A stretch of DNA of 64,000 bases from Serinicoccus sediminis (GTDB lineage Bacteria; Actinomycetota; Actinomycetes; Actinomycetales; Dermatophilaceae), in contig NZ_SDVA01000006.1 in NCBI RefSeq assembly GCF_004153545.1, positions 62,001-126,000 on the forward strand, given 5' to 3'. Position 1 is the stretch's first letter. Each line of letters opens with the position of its first letter. The notes below the pieces were generated by a model that saw nothing but the letters and a program-made list of their open reading frames with translations, did no database searches and was not told where the DNA came from. Shown here piece after piece: positions 1 to 7,063 of the stretch. Both the position numbers and the translations under genes were made by a program.

Positions 1-1155
1 CTGCTCGTCGAGGGCACCGGCCTGTCCATGGTCGACATCGCCCACGCCGCCGGCTTCTCCAGCACCCGCTCCTTCAACGCGACGGTGCGCGAGGTGTATG
101 CCGCCTCGCCCTCCGAGCTGCGCGCGGCCGCGGCGCGCCGCAAGGGGACCGGGTCGGGATCGACGGCGGGCGGGTCGGGTGCCACGGGGGCGGGGGCCCC
201 GGTGACCATCTCCCTCCGGCTGCCCTTCCGCCCGCCGCTGCACGTGCCCAGCCTCTTCGGCCACCTGGTCGCGACCTCGGTCCGCGGGCTGGAGGACTGG
301 TCGGACGGGGAGCTGACCCGCGCCGTGCGGCTGCCCGGTGGGCCGGCGCTGCTGGTGCTGCGCCCGGGCGACGAGGGGGAGCGGCACGTGCACGTCACCC
401 TGCGGCTCACCGAGGTGGCCGACCTCGGTGCCGCCATCGGCCGCTGCCGCCGTCTCCTCGACCTCGACGCCGACCCGGTCGCCGTCGACGAGCACCTCGG
501 GGCCGACCCGGCGCTGGCGCCGCTCGTCCGCGACCACCCGGGGGTGCGGCTGCCGGGAACCGTCGACGCCGGCGAGCTGGCGCTGCGGGTGGTCCTCAGC
601 CAGCAGGTCTCCACGGCCGCCGCGGGCACGCACACGGCCCGGCTCGTCCGGGCGCTCGGCACGCCGCTGCCGGAGCCGATGAGCGGCCGGGTGACCCACC
701 TCTTCCCGACCCCGGCCCAGGTCGCCGCGGCAGACGCGGAGGACCTCCCGGCCATGCCGGCCTCCCGGCAGCGGACGCTGCGCACGGTCGCGCAGGCGCT
801 GGCCGAGGGCGGCCTGCGGCTCGACCAGGGGACGGACTGGCAGGAGGCGCGCGAGTCCCTGCTCGCGCTCCCCGGCGTCGGCCCGTGGACGGCCGAGATG
901 GTCCTGCTGCGCGGGCTCGGCGACCCGGACGCCTTCCCGGCGACCGACCTGGGGGTCAAGGTCACCGCGGCCGCCGCCGGCCTGCCGACCGGCCCCCGGC
1001 TCATCGGGCACGCCGAGCACTGGCGGCCCTGGCGCAGCTACGCCACCGCCGTCCTCTGGGCCGCCTCGGACCACGCGGCCGCCCGCCTGCCCACGCACGC
1101 GCCCCCGCCCCGCCCGGGCGACGGCATACCCCCCACCACCCAGGAGACAGCATGA
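1..1155 (+). CDS. AlkA-type 3-methyladenine DNA glycosylase, probably the C-terminal part of an Ada-AlkA fusion (5' partial)
   Basis: The reading frame is open from base 1, so the gene begins upstream of the window. The first ~40 residues (VDIAHAAGFSS, SFNATVREVY) are the end of an AraC-type helix-turn-helix as found in Ada. An AlkA N-terminal domain follows, then an HhH-GPD glycosylase domain with LPGVGPWTAEM and the catalytic aspartate in FPATD. The protein should excise alkylated bases for base-excision repair. The stop overlaps the next start (ATGA at 1152-1155), so it is translationally coupled to the O6-alkylguanine methyltransferase, a classic adaptive-response pairing. Whether an Ada methyl-acceptor domain is present upstream cannot be seen. 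Confidence 0.88.
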   Translation: MLVEGTGLSMVDIAHAAGFSSTRSFNATVREVYAASPSELRAAAARRKGTGSGSTAGGSGATGAGAPVTISLRLPFRPPLHVPSLFGHLVATSVRGLEDWSDGELTRAVRLPGGPALLVLRPGDEGERHVHVTLRLTEVADLGAAIGRCRRLLDLDADPVAVDEHLGADPALAPLVRDHPGVRLPGTVDAGELALRVVLSQQVSTAAAGTHTARLVRALGTPLPEPMSGRVTHLFPTPAQVAAADAEDLPAMPASRQRTLRTVAQALAEGGLRLDQGTDWQEARESLLALPGVGPWTAEMVLLRGLGDPDAFPATDLGVKVTAAAAGLPTGPRLIGHAEHWRPWRSYATAVLWAASDHAAARLPTHAPPPRPGDGIPPTTQETA

Positions 1156-1655
1156 CCGTCCACCTCACCACCGACTCGCCCGTCGGGCCCCTGCGCCTGG
1201 TCAGCGACGGAGAGCAGCTCACCGGGGTCTTCTTCGCCGAGCACCGGCACGCCCCCGACGACCTCGGCGCCGAGGTCGACGAGGCGCAGGCCCCCCCGGT
1301 GCTGCGGGAGACCGTGCGGCAGCTGCGGGAGTACTTCGCGGGCGAGCGCACGGACTTCGACCTGCCGACCGGCGCCCCGGGCACCGACTTCCAGCAGCGG
1401 GTCTGGGCCCGGCTGCGGGACATCCCCTACGGCCGGACCTGGTCCTACGGCGAGCTGGCGCGGGCCCTCGGCCGGCCCGGGGCGGCGCGGGCCGTCGGTC
1501 TGGCCAACGGTCGCAACCCGCTGTCGATCGTCGTGCCCTGCCACCGCGTGGTCGGTGCGGACGGCGCGATCACCGGCTACGGCGGCGGAATGGAGCGCAA
1601 GCAGCTGCTGCTGGACCTCGAGCGGTCGCGGACCGCCCCCACCCTGCCCGTCTGA
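1152..1655 (+). CDS. ogt: Methylated-DNA--[protein]-cysteine S-methyltransferase
   Basis: 167 aa, normal length for Ogt. It removes O6-alkyl groups from guanine in a suicide reaction on Cys130, inside the signature PCHRV (residues 129-133). The DNA-binding wing is seen as RVWARLRDIPYG and the helix segment as GRPGAARAVGLANGRNP. The ATG overlaps the stop of the upstream glycosylase gene by 4 bases, indicating an alkylation-repair operon. The start is fixed by that overlap and by the conserved N-terminal SPVGPLRLV segment. Confidence 0.95.
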   Translation: MTVHLTTDSPVGPLRLVSDGEQLTGVFFAEHRHAPDDLGAEVDEAQAPPVLRETVRQLREYFAGERTDFDLPTGAPGTDFQQRVWARLRDIPYGRTWSYGELARALGRPGAARAVGLANGRNPLSIVVPCHRVVGADGAITGYGGGMERKQLLLDLERSRTAPTLPV

Positions 1656-1713
1656 GCGGGGTCGACGGCGGGGCGTCGCGCGACGCGATGCCGGTGGTGC
1701 GCCCGGCGCCGAC

Positions 1714-1719
1714 TACCCT
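1714..1719 (+). promoter_or_regulatory. -10 element of a leaderless lysS promoter
   Basis: TACCCT lies six bases before the GTG start of lysS. The GGGAGG between them directly abuts the start codon and is too close to act as a normal Shine-Dalgarno. The spacing fits transcription starting at the G of GTG. No good -35 is evident. Confidence 0.5.
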
Positions 1720-1725
1720 GGGAGG

Positions 1726-3228
1726 GTGAGCGAGCCGACCCGTCCGAGCGTGCCCGAGACCGACCTGCCCGAGCAGATCGCGGTCCGGCAGGGCAAGCGC
1801 CAGGCGATGCTCGAGGCCGGGGTCGACCCCTACCCCGTCGAGCTCCCGGTCACCCACACCCTCGCGCAGGTGCGGGCGGGCTGGGCGCACCTGGAGACCG
1901 GCGAGGAGACCGGCGACGTCGTCGGTGTCGCCGGACGGGTCATGTTCGTCCGCAACACCGGCAAGCTCTGCTTCGCCTCGCTGCAGGCCGGCGACGGCAC
2001 CCGGCTGCAGGCCATGCTCTCCCTCGCCGAGGTCGGTCAGGAGGCGCTGGACCGCTGGAAGGCGTGGGTCGACCTCGGCGACCACGTCTTCGTCGAGGGC
2101 CGGGTCATCAGCTCGCGCCGCGGCGAGCTGTCGGTCATGGCCACCTCGTGGCAGATGGCGTCCAAGGCGCTGCGACCGCTGCCGGTGCTGCACAAGGACC
2201 TGTCCGAGGAGCAGCGGGTGCGCCAGCGCTACGTCGACCTGCTCGTCCGCGAGGACGCCCGCCAGATGGTGCTCAAGCGGGCCGCGATGACCCGCGCGGT
2301 GCGGCGGGTGCTCGAGGACGACGGCTACGTCGAGGTCGAGACGCCGGTCCTGCAGGCCATCCACGGCGGCGCCAACGCGCGGCCCTTCAGCACCCACCTC
2401 AACGCCTTCGACCTGCCGATGACCCTGCGCATCGCGCTCGAGCTGCACCTCAAGCGGGCCGTCGTCGGGGGCGTGGAGCGGGTCTACGAGATCGGGCGCA
2501 TCTTCCGCAACGAGGGGATCGACTCCACCCACTCGCCGGAGTTCACCATGCTGGAGTGCTACCAGGCCTACGGCGACCAGTTCACCATGGCCGACCTCAT
2601 GCGGCGGATGATCCTGGCCGCCGCCGACGAGGTCGGCAGCCGGCAGGTCGAGACCGCGGCCGGGTCCATCGACCTCGACGGCGAGTGGGTGTGGCTGCCG
2701 TTCTACGACGGACTCTCCGCGGCGGTCGGTGAGCAGGTCGACGTCGAGACGCCGGTCGACGACCTGCGTCGTCTGGCCGCCGCCCACGACGTGCCGGTGC
2801 AGGCCGGCTGGGGCGCGGACAAGATCGCGCTGGAGCTCTTCGGCGACGTGGTGGAGCCCACCCTGGTCCAGCCGACCTTCGTGTGCGACTACCCGGCCAT
2901 CGCGCAGCCGCTGGCCCGTCCGCACCGCGACACCCCGGGTCTCGTCGAGGCCTGGGACCTCGTCATCGGCGGGATCGAGCGCGGCACCGCGTTCTCCGAG
3001 CTCGTCGACCCCGAGATCCAGCGGGCGCGCCTCACCGAGCAGTCCCTCCTCGCCGCCGGCGGCGACGCGGACGCCATGCAGCTGGACGAGGACTTCCTGC
3101 GGGCGCTGGAGTACGCCGCACCGCCGATGGGTGGGCTCGGCATGGGGCTGGACCGGGTGCTCATGCTGCTCACCGGGACCGGGGTCCGCGAGACCATCCT
3201 GTTCCCCTTCCTCAAGCCGGAGGCGTGA
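1726..3228 (+). CDS. lysS: Lysine--tRNA ligase (class II)
   Basis: 500 aa, usual length. It charges tRNA-Lys. The N-terminal OB-fold anticodon-binding domain is about residues 55-165. Class II motif 1 is around DDGYVEVETPVL, motif 2 is YEIGRIFRNEG, and motif 3 is GLGMGLDRVLML near the C-terminus. The GTG at 1726 is chosen because the -10 box lies just upstream and the family N-terminus matches (LPEQIAVRQGKRQAM). It is followed by a small membrane-protein gene with TGATG overlap. lysS-lsr2-clpC is a conserved actinobacterial order (Rv3598c-Rv3596c in M. tuberculosis). Confidence 0.96.
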   Translation: MSEPTRPSVPETDLPEQIAVRQGKRQAMLEAGVDPYPVELPVTHTLAQVRAGWAHLETGEETGDVVGVAGRVMFVRNTGKLCFASLQAGDGTRLQAMLSLAEVGQEALDRWKAWVDLGDHVFVEGRVISSRRGELSVMATSWQMASKALRPLPVLHKDLSEEQRVRQRYVDLLVREDARQMVLKRAAMTRAVRRVLEDDGYVEVETPVLQAIHGGANARPFSTHLNAFDLPMTLRIALELHLKRAVVGGVERVYEIGRIFRNEGIDSTHSPEFTMLECYQAYGDQFTMADLMRRMILAAADEVGSRQVETAAGSIDLDGEWVWLPFYDGLSAAVGEQVDVETPVDDLRRLAAAHDVPVQAGWGADKIALELFGDVVEPTLVQPTFVCDYPAIAQPLARPHRDTPGLVEAWDLVIGGIERGTAFSELVDPEIQRARLTEQSLLAAGGDADAMQLDEDFLRALEYAAPPMGGLGMGLDRVLMLLTGTGVRETILFPFLKPEA

Positions 3229-3437
3229 TGGGTGCGTTCCTGCACGAGGGGTGGATGATCCTGGCGGCGCTGCTGCCCTCGGCGGGGCTGCTCTACCTCT
3301 TCTACGTCGTCATGAAGCACATGGTGGAGGGCGACCGTCGGGAGCGGGCGGCCCAGCGTGCGGCGGACCGTGCCGCCGAGCGCGCCGCGGACCAGGCGCG
3401 CACCGATTCCCCGCAGCGCACCGACGCCGCCGAGTAA
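3228..3437 (+). CDS. Small membrane protein of unknown function
   Basis: 69 aa. One hydrophobic helix at about residues 8-30 (MILAALLPSAGLLYLFYVVM) is followed by a charged, Arg/Ala-rich tail with heptad-like AADRAAERAAD repeats, probably cytoplasmic and helical. The ATG shares its A with the lysS TGA stop (TGATG), so translation is probably coupled. I do not recognise a family. The position between lysS and lsr2 is the only context. Confidence 0.7.
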   Translation: MGAFLHEGWMILAALLPSAGLLYLFYVVMKHMVEGDRRERAAQRAADRAAERAADQARTDSPQRTDAAE

Positions 3438-3529
3438 CCATTTCCGGTGCCTCGCCGGAGCGATTTATCGGGAATGCCCAGGAATGCCGCCGCGTCGTTT
3501 GCCGACTTCGCCCCGGGCAGGAAAACCGC

Positions 3530-3535
3530 TAGTAT
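3530..3535 (+). promoter_or_regulatory. Possible -10 box upstream of lsr2
   Basis: TAGTAT sits in an unusually AT-rich patch (about 3500-3545) of the lysS-lsr2 intergenic region. It would start transcription near 3542 and give a leader of roughly 45 nt containing the AAGGAG ribosome site. No clear -35 at the expected distance. Confidence 0.3.
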
Positions 3536-3586
3536 TCTCGGGCGACGCAACCTGTAGCGTCACATGTCCCGCCCGAAGGAGAAGAA

Positions 3587-3928
3587 ATGGCACAACGAGT
3601 GCAGGTCATCCTCGTCGATGACCTCAGTGGTGGGGAGGCGAACGAGACGGTCGAGTTCGCCCTCGACGGGGTGCACTACGAGATCGACCTGAGCGACGAG
3701 AACGCCGCGAAGCTGCGTGAGGACTTCGCGTCGTGGATCGGCCAGGCCCGCCGGGCCGGCGGTCGTCGCCAGACCCGTCGGCGCGGCGCCGGCGCGGCCT
3801 CCGCCTCCGGTGGTCGTAGCGACGAGCTCGCCAAGGTCCGTGAGTGGGGCCGGGAGAACGGCTACAAGGTCAGCTCGCGCGGCCGGGTCTCCCAGGAGCT
3901 CCAGGACGCCTACGCGGCGGCCCACTGA
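3587..3928 (+). CDS. lsr2: Lsr2-family nucleoid-associated xenogeneic silencer
   Basis: 113 aa, typical length. Lsr2 bridges AT-rich DNA and silences foreign genes, the functional counterpart of H-NS. The N-terminal dimerisation/oligomerisation domain (residues 1-60, MAQRVQVILVDDLSGG) is followed by a basic Gly/Arg/Ala linker and a C-terminal DNA-binding domain (WGRENGYKVSSRGRVSQEL) carrying the RGR minor-groove hook. AAGGAG at 3576-3581 is a good ribosome site, 5 nt before the ATG. A strong terminator follows. In M. tuberculosis clpC1 is the next gene; here NHEJ genes lie between. Confidence 0.96.
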   Translation: MAQRVQVILVDDLSGGEANETVEFALDGVHYEIDLSDENAAKLREDFASWIGQARRAGGRRQTRRRGAGAASASGGRSDELAKVREWGRENGYKVSSRGRVSQELQDAYAAAH

Positions 3929-3946
3929 CGCCCGACCGGACACCCG

Positions 3947-3990
3947 GAAAGGGGCCGGCCTCCTCCTCGAGAGGAAGGTCGGCCCCTTTT
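3947..3990. terminator. Terminator between convergent lsr2 and LigD polymerase gene
   Basis: Arms AAAGGGGCCG and CGGCCCCTTT pair perfectly, the stem continues imperfectly towards a CTCGAG apex, and the hairpin is flanked by A and T runs on the two sides. This suits a bidirectional intrinsic terminator for lsr2 (plus) and the minus-strand gene ending at 4015. Confidence 0.85.
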
Positions 3991-4014
3991 CCTCGCCCGT
4001 CGGCAGAAGTCGCC

Positions 4015-4863
4015 TCATACCTGGTCCATCGTGATCTGCTCGAGATCCGTCGTGCCGTCGGCCGCGGACTCGACCTCGGCCCACTCCCGGGGTAAAGCCA
4101 CCTGAGGGCGTTCCCGGGCGCGCAGGGACCACGGGCAGATGGTGGTCTTGGCGGCATTGTTCTGGCTCCAGTCCAGAAAGATCTTTCCGGGCCGCAGCGA
4201 CTTGCTCATCCGTGCGGTCACCAGGTCCGGGTGGTCCTCCGCGAGCTTCTCGGCCAATGCCTTGGTCACCGCGCTCACCTCGTCCGCGCCGCGGGTGCCC
4301 TCCAGCCCGGCGTACAGCTGCATGCCCTTGGACCCGCTGGTCACCGGGCGTGACTCCAGGCCGACGGCGTCCAGCCGTTCCCGCACCAGGAGGGCCACCC
4401 GCGCGCACTCGTGCAGGCCCGCACCGGGACCCGGGTCGAGGTCGACGACGAGACGGTCGGGGGGCAGGGCGGTGCCGTCCTCGTCGACCCGCCACTGCGG
4501 CACGTGCAGCTCCAGGCTGCCGAGGTTGACGAGGTAGACGAGCACGGCCAGGTCGGTCACCAGGGGGAAGGTGAGGTGGGTGTGCCCGCGCGACGAGCCG
4601 GGGGTGGGCAGCGTGACCCGGGGCAGCCAGTCCGGCGCCCCGGAGGGCAGGTTCTTCTCGAAGAAGTGCGCGCCCCTCACGCCCTCCGGCCACCGGATGC
4701 GGGTGACCGGGCGGTCGCGCAGCTCGGGCAGGATGTGCGCCTCGTGGGTGACGTAGTAGGTGAGCACCTCGCCCTTGGTGGTGCCGGTGGAGGGGTAGAG
4801 CACCTTGTCGAGGTTGCTCACCCGCAGCGTGCGGCCGGCCACGCTCACCTGCTGGCTGCTCAC
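4015..4863 (-). CDS. LigD-type primase-polymerase of non-homologous end joining (stand-alone)
   Basis: 282 aa, matching the polymerase (LigD_pol, AEP superfamily) domain alone. It fills or extends DNA ends, preferring ribonucleotides, before sealing. Visible motifs: the metal-binding Asp pair in VVDLDPGP, SGSKGMQLY, and the C-terminal SLRPGKIFLDWSQNN. No phosphoesterase or ligase domain is attached. The GTG start is set by a GTGA overlap with the upstream ligase gene (4860-4863), so the two proteins are made from one mRNA and together replace a multidomain LigD. Confidence 0.93.
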   Translation of the reverse strand: MSSQQVSVAGRTLRVSNLDKVLYPSTGTTKGEVLTYYVTHEAHILPELRDRPVTRIRWPEGVRGAHFFEKNLPSGAPDWLPRVTLPTPGSSRGHTHLTFPLVTDLAVLVYLVNLGSLELHVPQWRVDEDGTALPPDRLVVDLDPGPGAGLHECARVALLVRERLDAVGLESRPVTSGSKGMQLYAGLEGTRGADEVSAVTKALAEKLAEDHPDLVTARMSKSLRPGKIFLDWSQNNAAKTTICPWSLRARERPQVALPREWAEVESAADGTTDLEQITMDQV

Positions 4864-5855
4864 CGGGGACCCTCGCCGGGGACGGCCAGGTCGGCGGGGT
4901 CCAGGTCGGGCCGCACCCCCTGGAAGGACGGCTGACGCAGCCGGTCGGCCGGACCGTCGGCGCCGAGGGCCGCGACATCGACGACCACCTGCGGTCGCAG
5001 CCACGTGGAGCCGCGCGCCTCGACGGGCGGGATCGGCGCGTCGAAGGGGTAGCCCCCGGCGGGCACCTCGGCCAGCAGGCGCTGCAGCTGCTCACCCGCC
5101 CGCCCGGCCAGCCCGCTGCCGACCCGGCCGCGGTAGCGCAGCCGCAGCGACCCGTCGGCGGCGCGCTGCGGCATACCGTCCGGGCCGCGGAGCGGGAGAC
5201 CGACGTGCACCGCACCCATCCGTCCGGGGCGCCCGGTCTCCGGGCGCCACCCGCCGACCACCACGGACACCCGCGCGCGGTGCGGGAACTTCACCCAGTC
5301 GGCGCTGCGCCGCCCCGGGTGGTATGCCGCGTCCCGCCGCTTGCTGACCACCCCCTCCAGGTGCTGCTCCCGGGTCGCGGCGAGCAGCATCGCCCCGTCG
5401 TCGTAGGTGGGGGAGAGCTGGACCCCGGGCACGTCGTCCAGGAGCTGCTCCAGCGCCTGGCGGCGCGCCGTCCAGGGCAGCGCGGTGAGGTCGAGGCCGT
5501 CGAGGCGCAGCAGGTCGAAGGCGACGTAGGTGGCCGGCCGGGCCGCCGCCAGGCGCTCCGCCGCGGCACCGCGGCCCACGTGGACCCGCTCGACGACGTG
5601 GCTGAACGACGGGCGCCCGTCGACCAGGCACACGGCCTCGCCGTCCAGCAGCAGGTCGTCGGCGACCTCGCCCAGGCCGGCCAGCTCGGGGAAGGCGTGC
5701 GCGATGTCGCGCTCGCCGCGGGTCAGCAGCCGCAGCCGACCCTCGCTGACGTCGGCCAGCAGCCGGATGCCGTCCCACTTGATCTCGTGCACCCACGCCG
5801 GGCCCGTCGGGGGCCGGGCCGGGAGGTCTCCCGGGGTGGCGAGCATGGGGCGCAT
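4860..5855 (-). CDS. ATP-dependent DNA ligase, LigD ligase-type, NHEJ
   Basis: 331 aa. The nucleotidyl-transfer motif HEIKWDGIR near residue 25 carries the adenylated lysine. DGEAVCLVDGRPSF, YVAFDLLRLDG, EGVVSKR and DWVKFPH are ligase motifs III-V, followed by an OB-fold. It seals double-strand breaks with Ku and the polymerase. The ATG at 5855 is supported by the conserved MRPMLATPG N-terminus and by CAGGAT six bases upstream, implying a leaderless mRNA. It is divergent from ku with only 18 nt between the start codons. Confidence 0.93.
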   Translation of the reverse strand: MRPMLATPGDLPARPPTGPAWVHEIKWDGIRLLADVSEGRLRLLTRGERDIAHAFPELAGLGEVADDLLLDGEAVCLVDGRPSFSHVVERVHVGRGAAAERLAAARPATYVAFDLLRLDGLDLTALPWTARRQALEQLLDDVPGVQLSPTYDDGAMLLAATREQHLEGVVSKRRDAAYHPGRRSADWVKFPHRARVSVVVGGWRPETGRPGRMGAVHVGLPLRGPDGMPQRAADGSLRLRYRGRVGSGLAGRAGEQLQRLLAEVPAGGYPFDAPIPPVEARGSTWLRPQVVVDVAALGADGPADRLRQPSFQGVRPDLDPADLAVPGEGPR

Positions 5856-5860
5856 GGGTC

Positions 5861-5867
5861 CATCCTG
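5861..5867. promoter_or_regulatory. Overlapping divergent -10 boxes between the ligase gene and ku
   Basis: On the plus strand CATCCT (5861-5866) is 7 nt before the ku GTG. On the minus strand CAGGAT (complement of 5862-5867) is 6 nt before the ligase ATG. The two -10 boxes overlap by five bases, so one melted region could serve both directions. Both transcripts would be leaderless. Confidence 0.55.
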
Positions 5868-5873
5868 GGGGGC

Positions 5874-6818
5874 GTGAGAGCGATCTGGAAGGGTGCCGTC
5901 TCGTTCGGGCTGGTCAACGTGCCCGTGCGGCTGTACTCCGCGACGGAGAACCACGACCTCAGCTTCCACCAGGTGCGCCGCAGCGACGGCAGCCGCATCC
6001 GCTACAAGCGGGTGGCGCAGGCGGACGGCGAGGAGGTGGCCTACAAGGACATCGCCAAGGCCTACGAGACCGACGACGGCAAGACGGTCGTGCTCACCGA
6101 GGAGGACCTCGCGAGCCTGCCCAACCGGAGCAGCAAGGAGATCTCCGTCGAGCAGTTCGTGCCGCGCGAGCAGATCGACCCGATCCTCTACGACAAGGCC
6201 TACTACCTGGAGCCGGACGCCATGGGGGCCAAGGCCTACGGGCTGCTGCGGGAGGCCCTGCGCGAGTCCGACCGGGTCGCCGTGGTGACCGTGTCGGTCC
6301 GCAGCCGGATGACCATGGCGGTGCTGCGGGTGCGCGAGGACGACGCGGCGATCGTGCTGCAGACGCTGCTCTGGCCGGACGAGATCCGGGCCTCCGACCA
6401 GCTCGACCACCTCGACGAGGTGAGCGAGCCCAAGAAGGACGAGGTCGCGATGGCCCGCATGCTCGTCGACTCCATGTCCGGGGACTTCGAGCCGGAGGGT
6501 CACGTCGACGACTTCAAGGAGGCCGTCGACGCGCTGGTGGAGAAGAAGATCAGCGGCGGAGAGGTCACCGAGAGCCCGGACGAGGAGGACGAGGCCGACA
6601 GCGGCGAGGTGGTCGACCTGCTGGCGGCGCTGCAGCGCTCGGTGGACCGGGCCAAGAAGGGCCGCGGCGAGGGCTCCGGGAAGGACGCGGACGAGGACGA
6701 CGGCGGGTCCTCGAAGGGCTCGGGCGGGACGTCGAAGAAGTCCTCCGCACGGTCCTCCACGAAGTCCTCGTCGAAGAAGTCCTCGACCAAGGAGGCCGCC
6801 TCCAAGAAGGCGGGCTGA
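5874..6818 (+). CDS. ku: Non-homologous end joining protein Ku
   Basis: 314 aa. Bacterial Ku forms a homodimeric ring on broken DNA ends and recruits the LigD enzymes. The N-terminus RAIWKGAVSFGLVNVPVRLY is diagnostic. The Ku core runs to about residue 255. The C-terminal ~60 residues are a low-complexity Ser/Lys/Gly tail (GGTSKKSSARSS and similar), as in other actinobacterial Ku proteins, where basic tails bind DNA. GTG 5874 is preferred over longer in-frame starts because the family begins exactly there and a -10 box lies 7 nt upstream. Confidence 0.95.
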   Translation: MRAIWKGAVSFGLVNVPVRLYSATENHDLSFHQVRRSDGSRIRYKRVAQADGEEVAYKDIAKAYETDDGKTVVLTEEDLASLPNRSSKEISVEQFVPREQIDPILYDKAYYLEPDAMGAKAYGLLREALRESDRVAVVTVSVRSRMTMAVLRVREDDAAIVLQTLLWPDEIRASDQLDHLDEVSEPKKDEVAMARMLVDSMSGDFEPEGHVDDFKEAVDALVEKKISGGEVTESPDEEDEADSGEVVDLLAALQRSVDRAKKGRGEGSGKDADEDDGGSSKGSGGTSKKSSARSSTKSSSKKSSTKEAASKKAG

Positions 6819-6846
6819 GCCGAGCTGCGAGGGGCCGTGGCCACAC

Positions 6847-6912
6847 GGCATACCCCCGTGCCGTCGGACGGGCAGCACGGGCCCACGTCCCGCACGATGC
6901 GACCGGTATGCC
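6847..6912. repeat. Inverted pair of the GGTATGCC octamer in the ku-clpC intergenic region
   Basis: GGCATACC at 6847-6854 and GGTATGCC at 6905-6912 face each other 50 bp apart in non-coding DNA. This is the only intergenic inverted pair of the window-wide octamer described in the findings. A short CACGG/CCGTG hairpin overlaps the first copy. Confidence 0.5.
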
Positions 6913-7063
6913 GCGGGGCGCCCGTCGGCCCGTACGCCGAGCAGAGGCGGCCCCCACGGCTTTTGCGCCGGGGGCGAACACGGAACATCGATGGTGGATG
7001 AGGACGTTGACCCGGACCAGACGCACGTAGAGTGGGTGGCAGCCCACAGTGGAGGAGAAGAGC

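Noticed and set aside
7049-7063. Upstream GTG start for ClpC
   Set aside because: It lies in the GGAGGAG ribosome site, and ClpC proteins begin MFERFTDRA, which matches ATG 7064.
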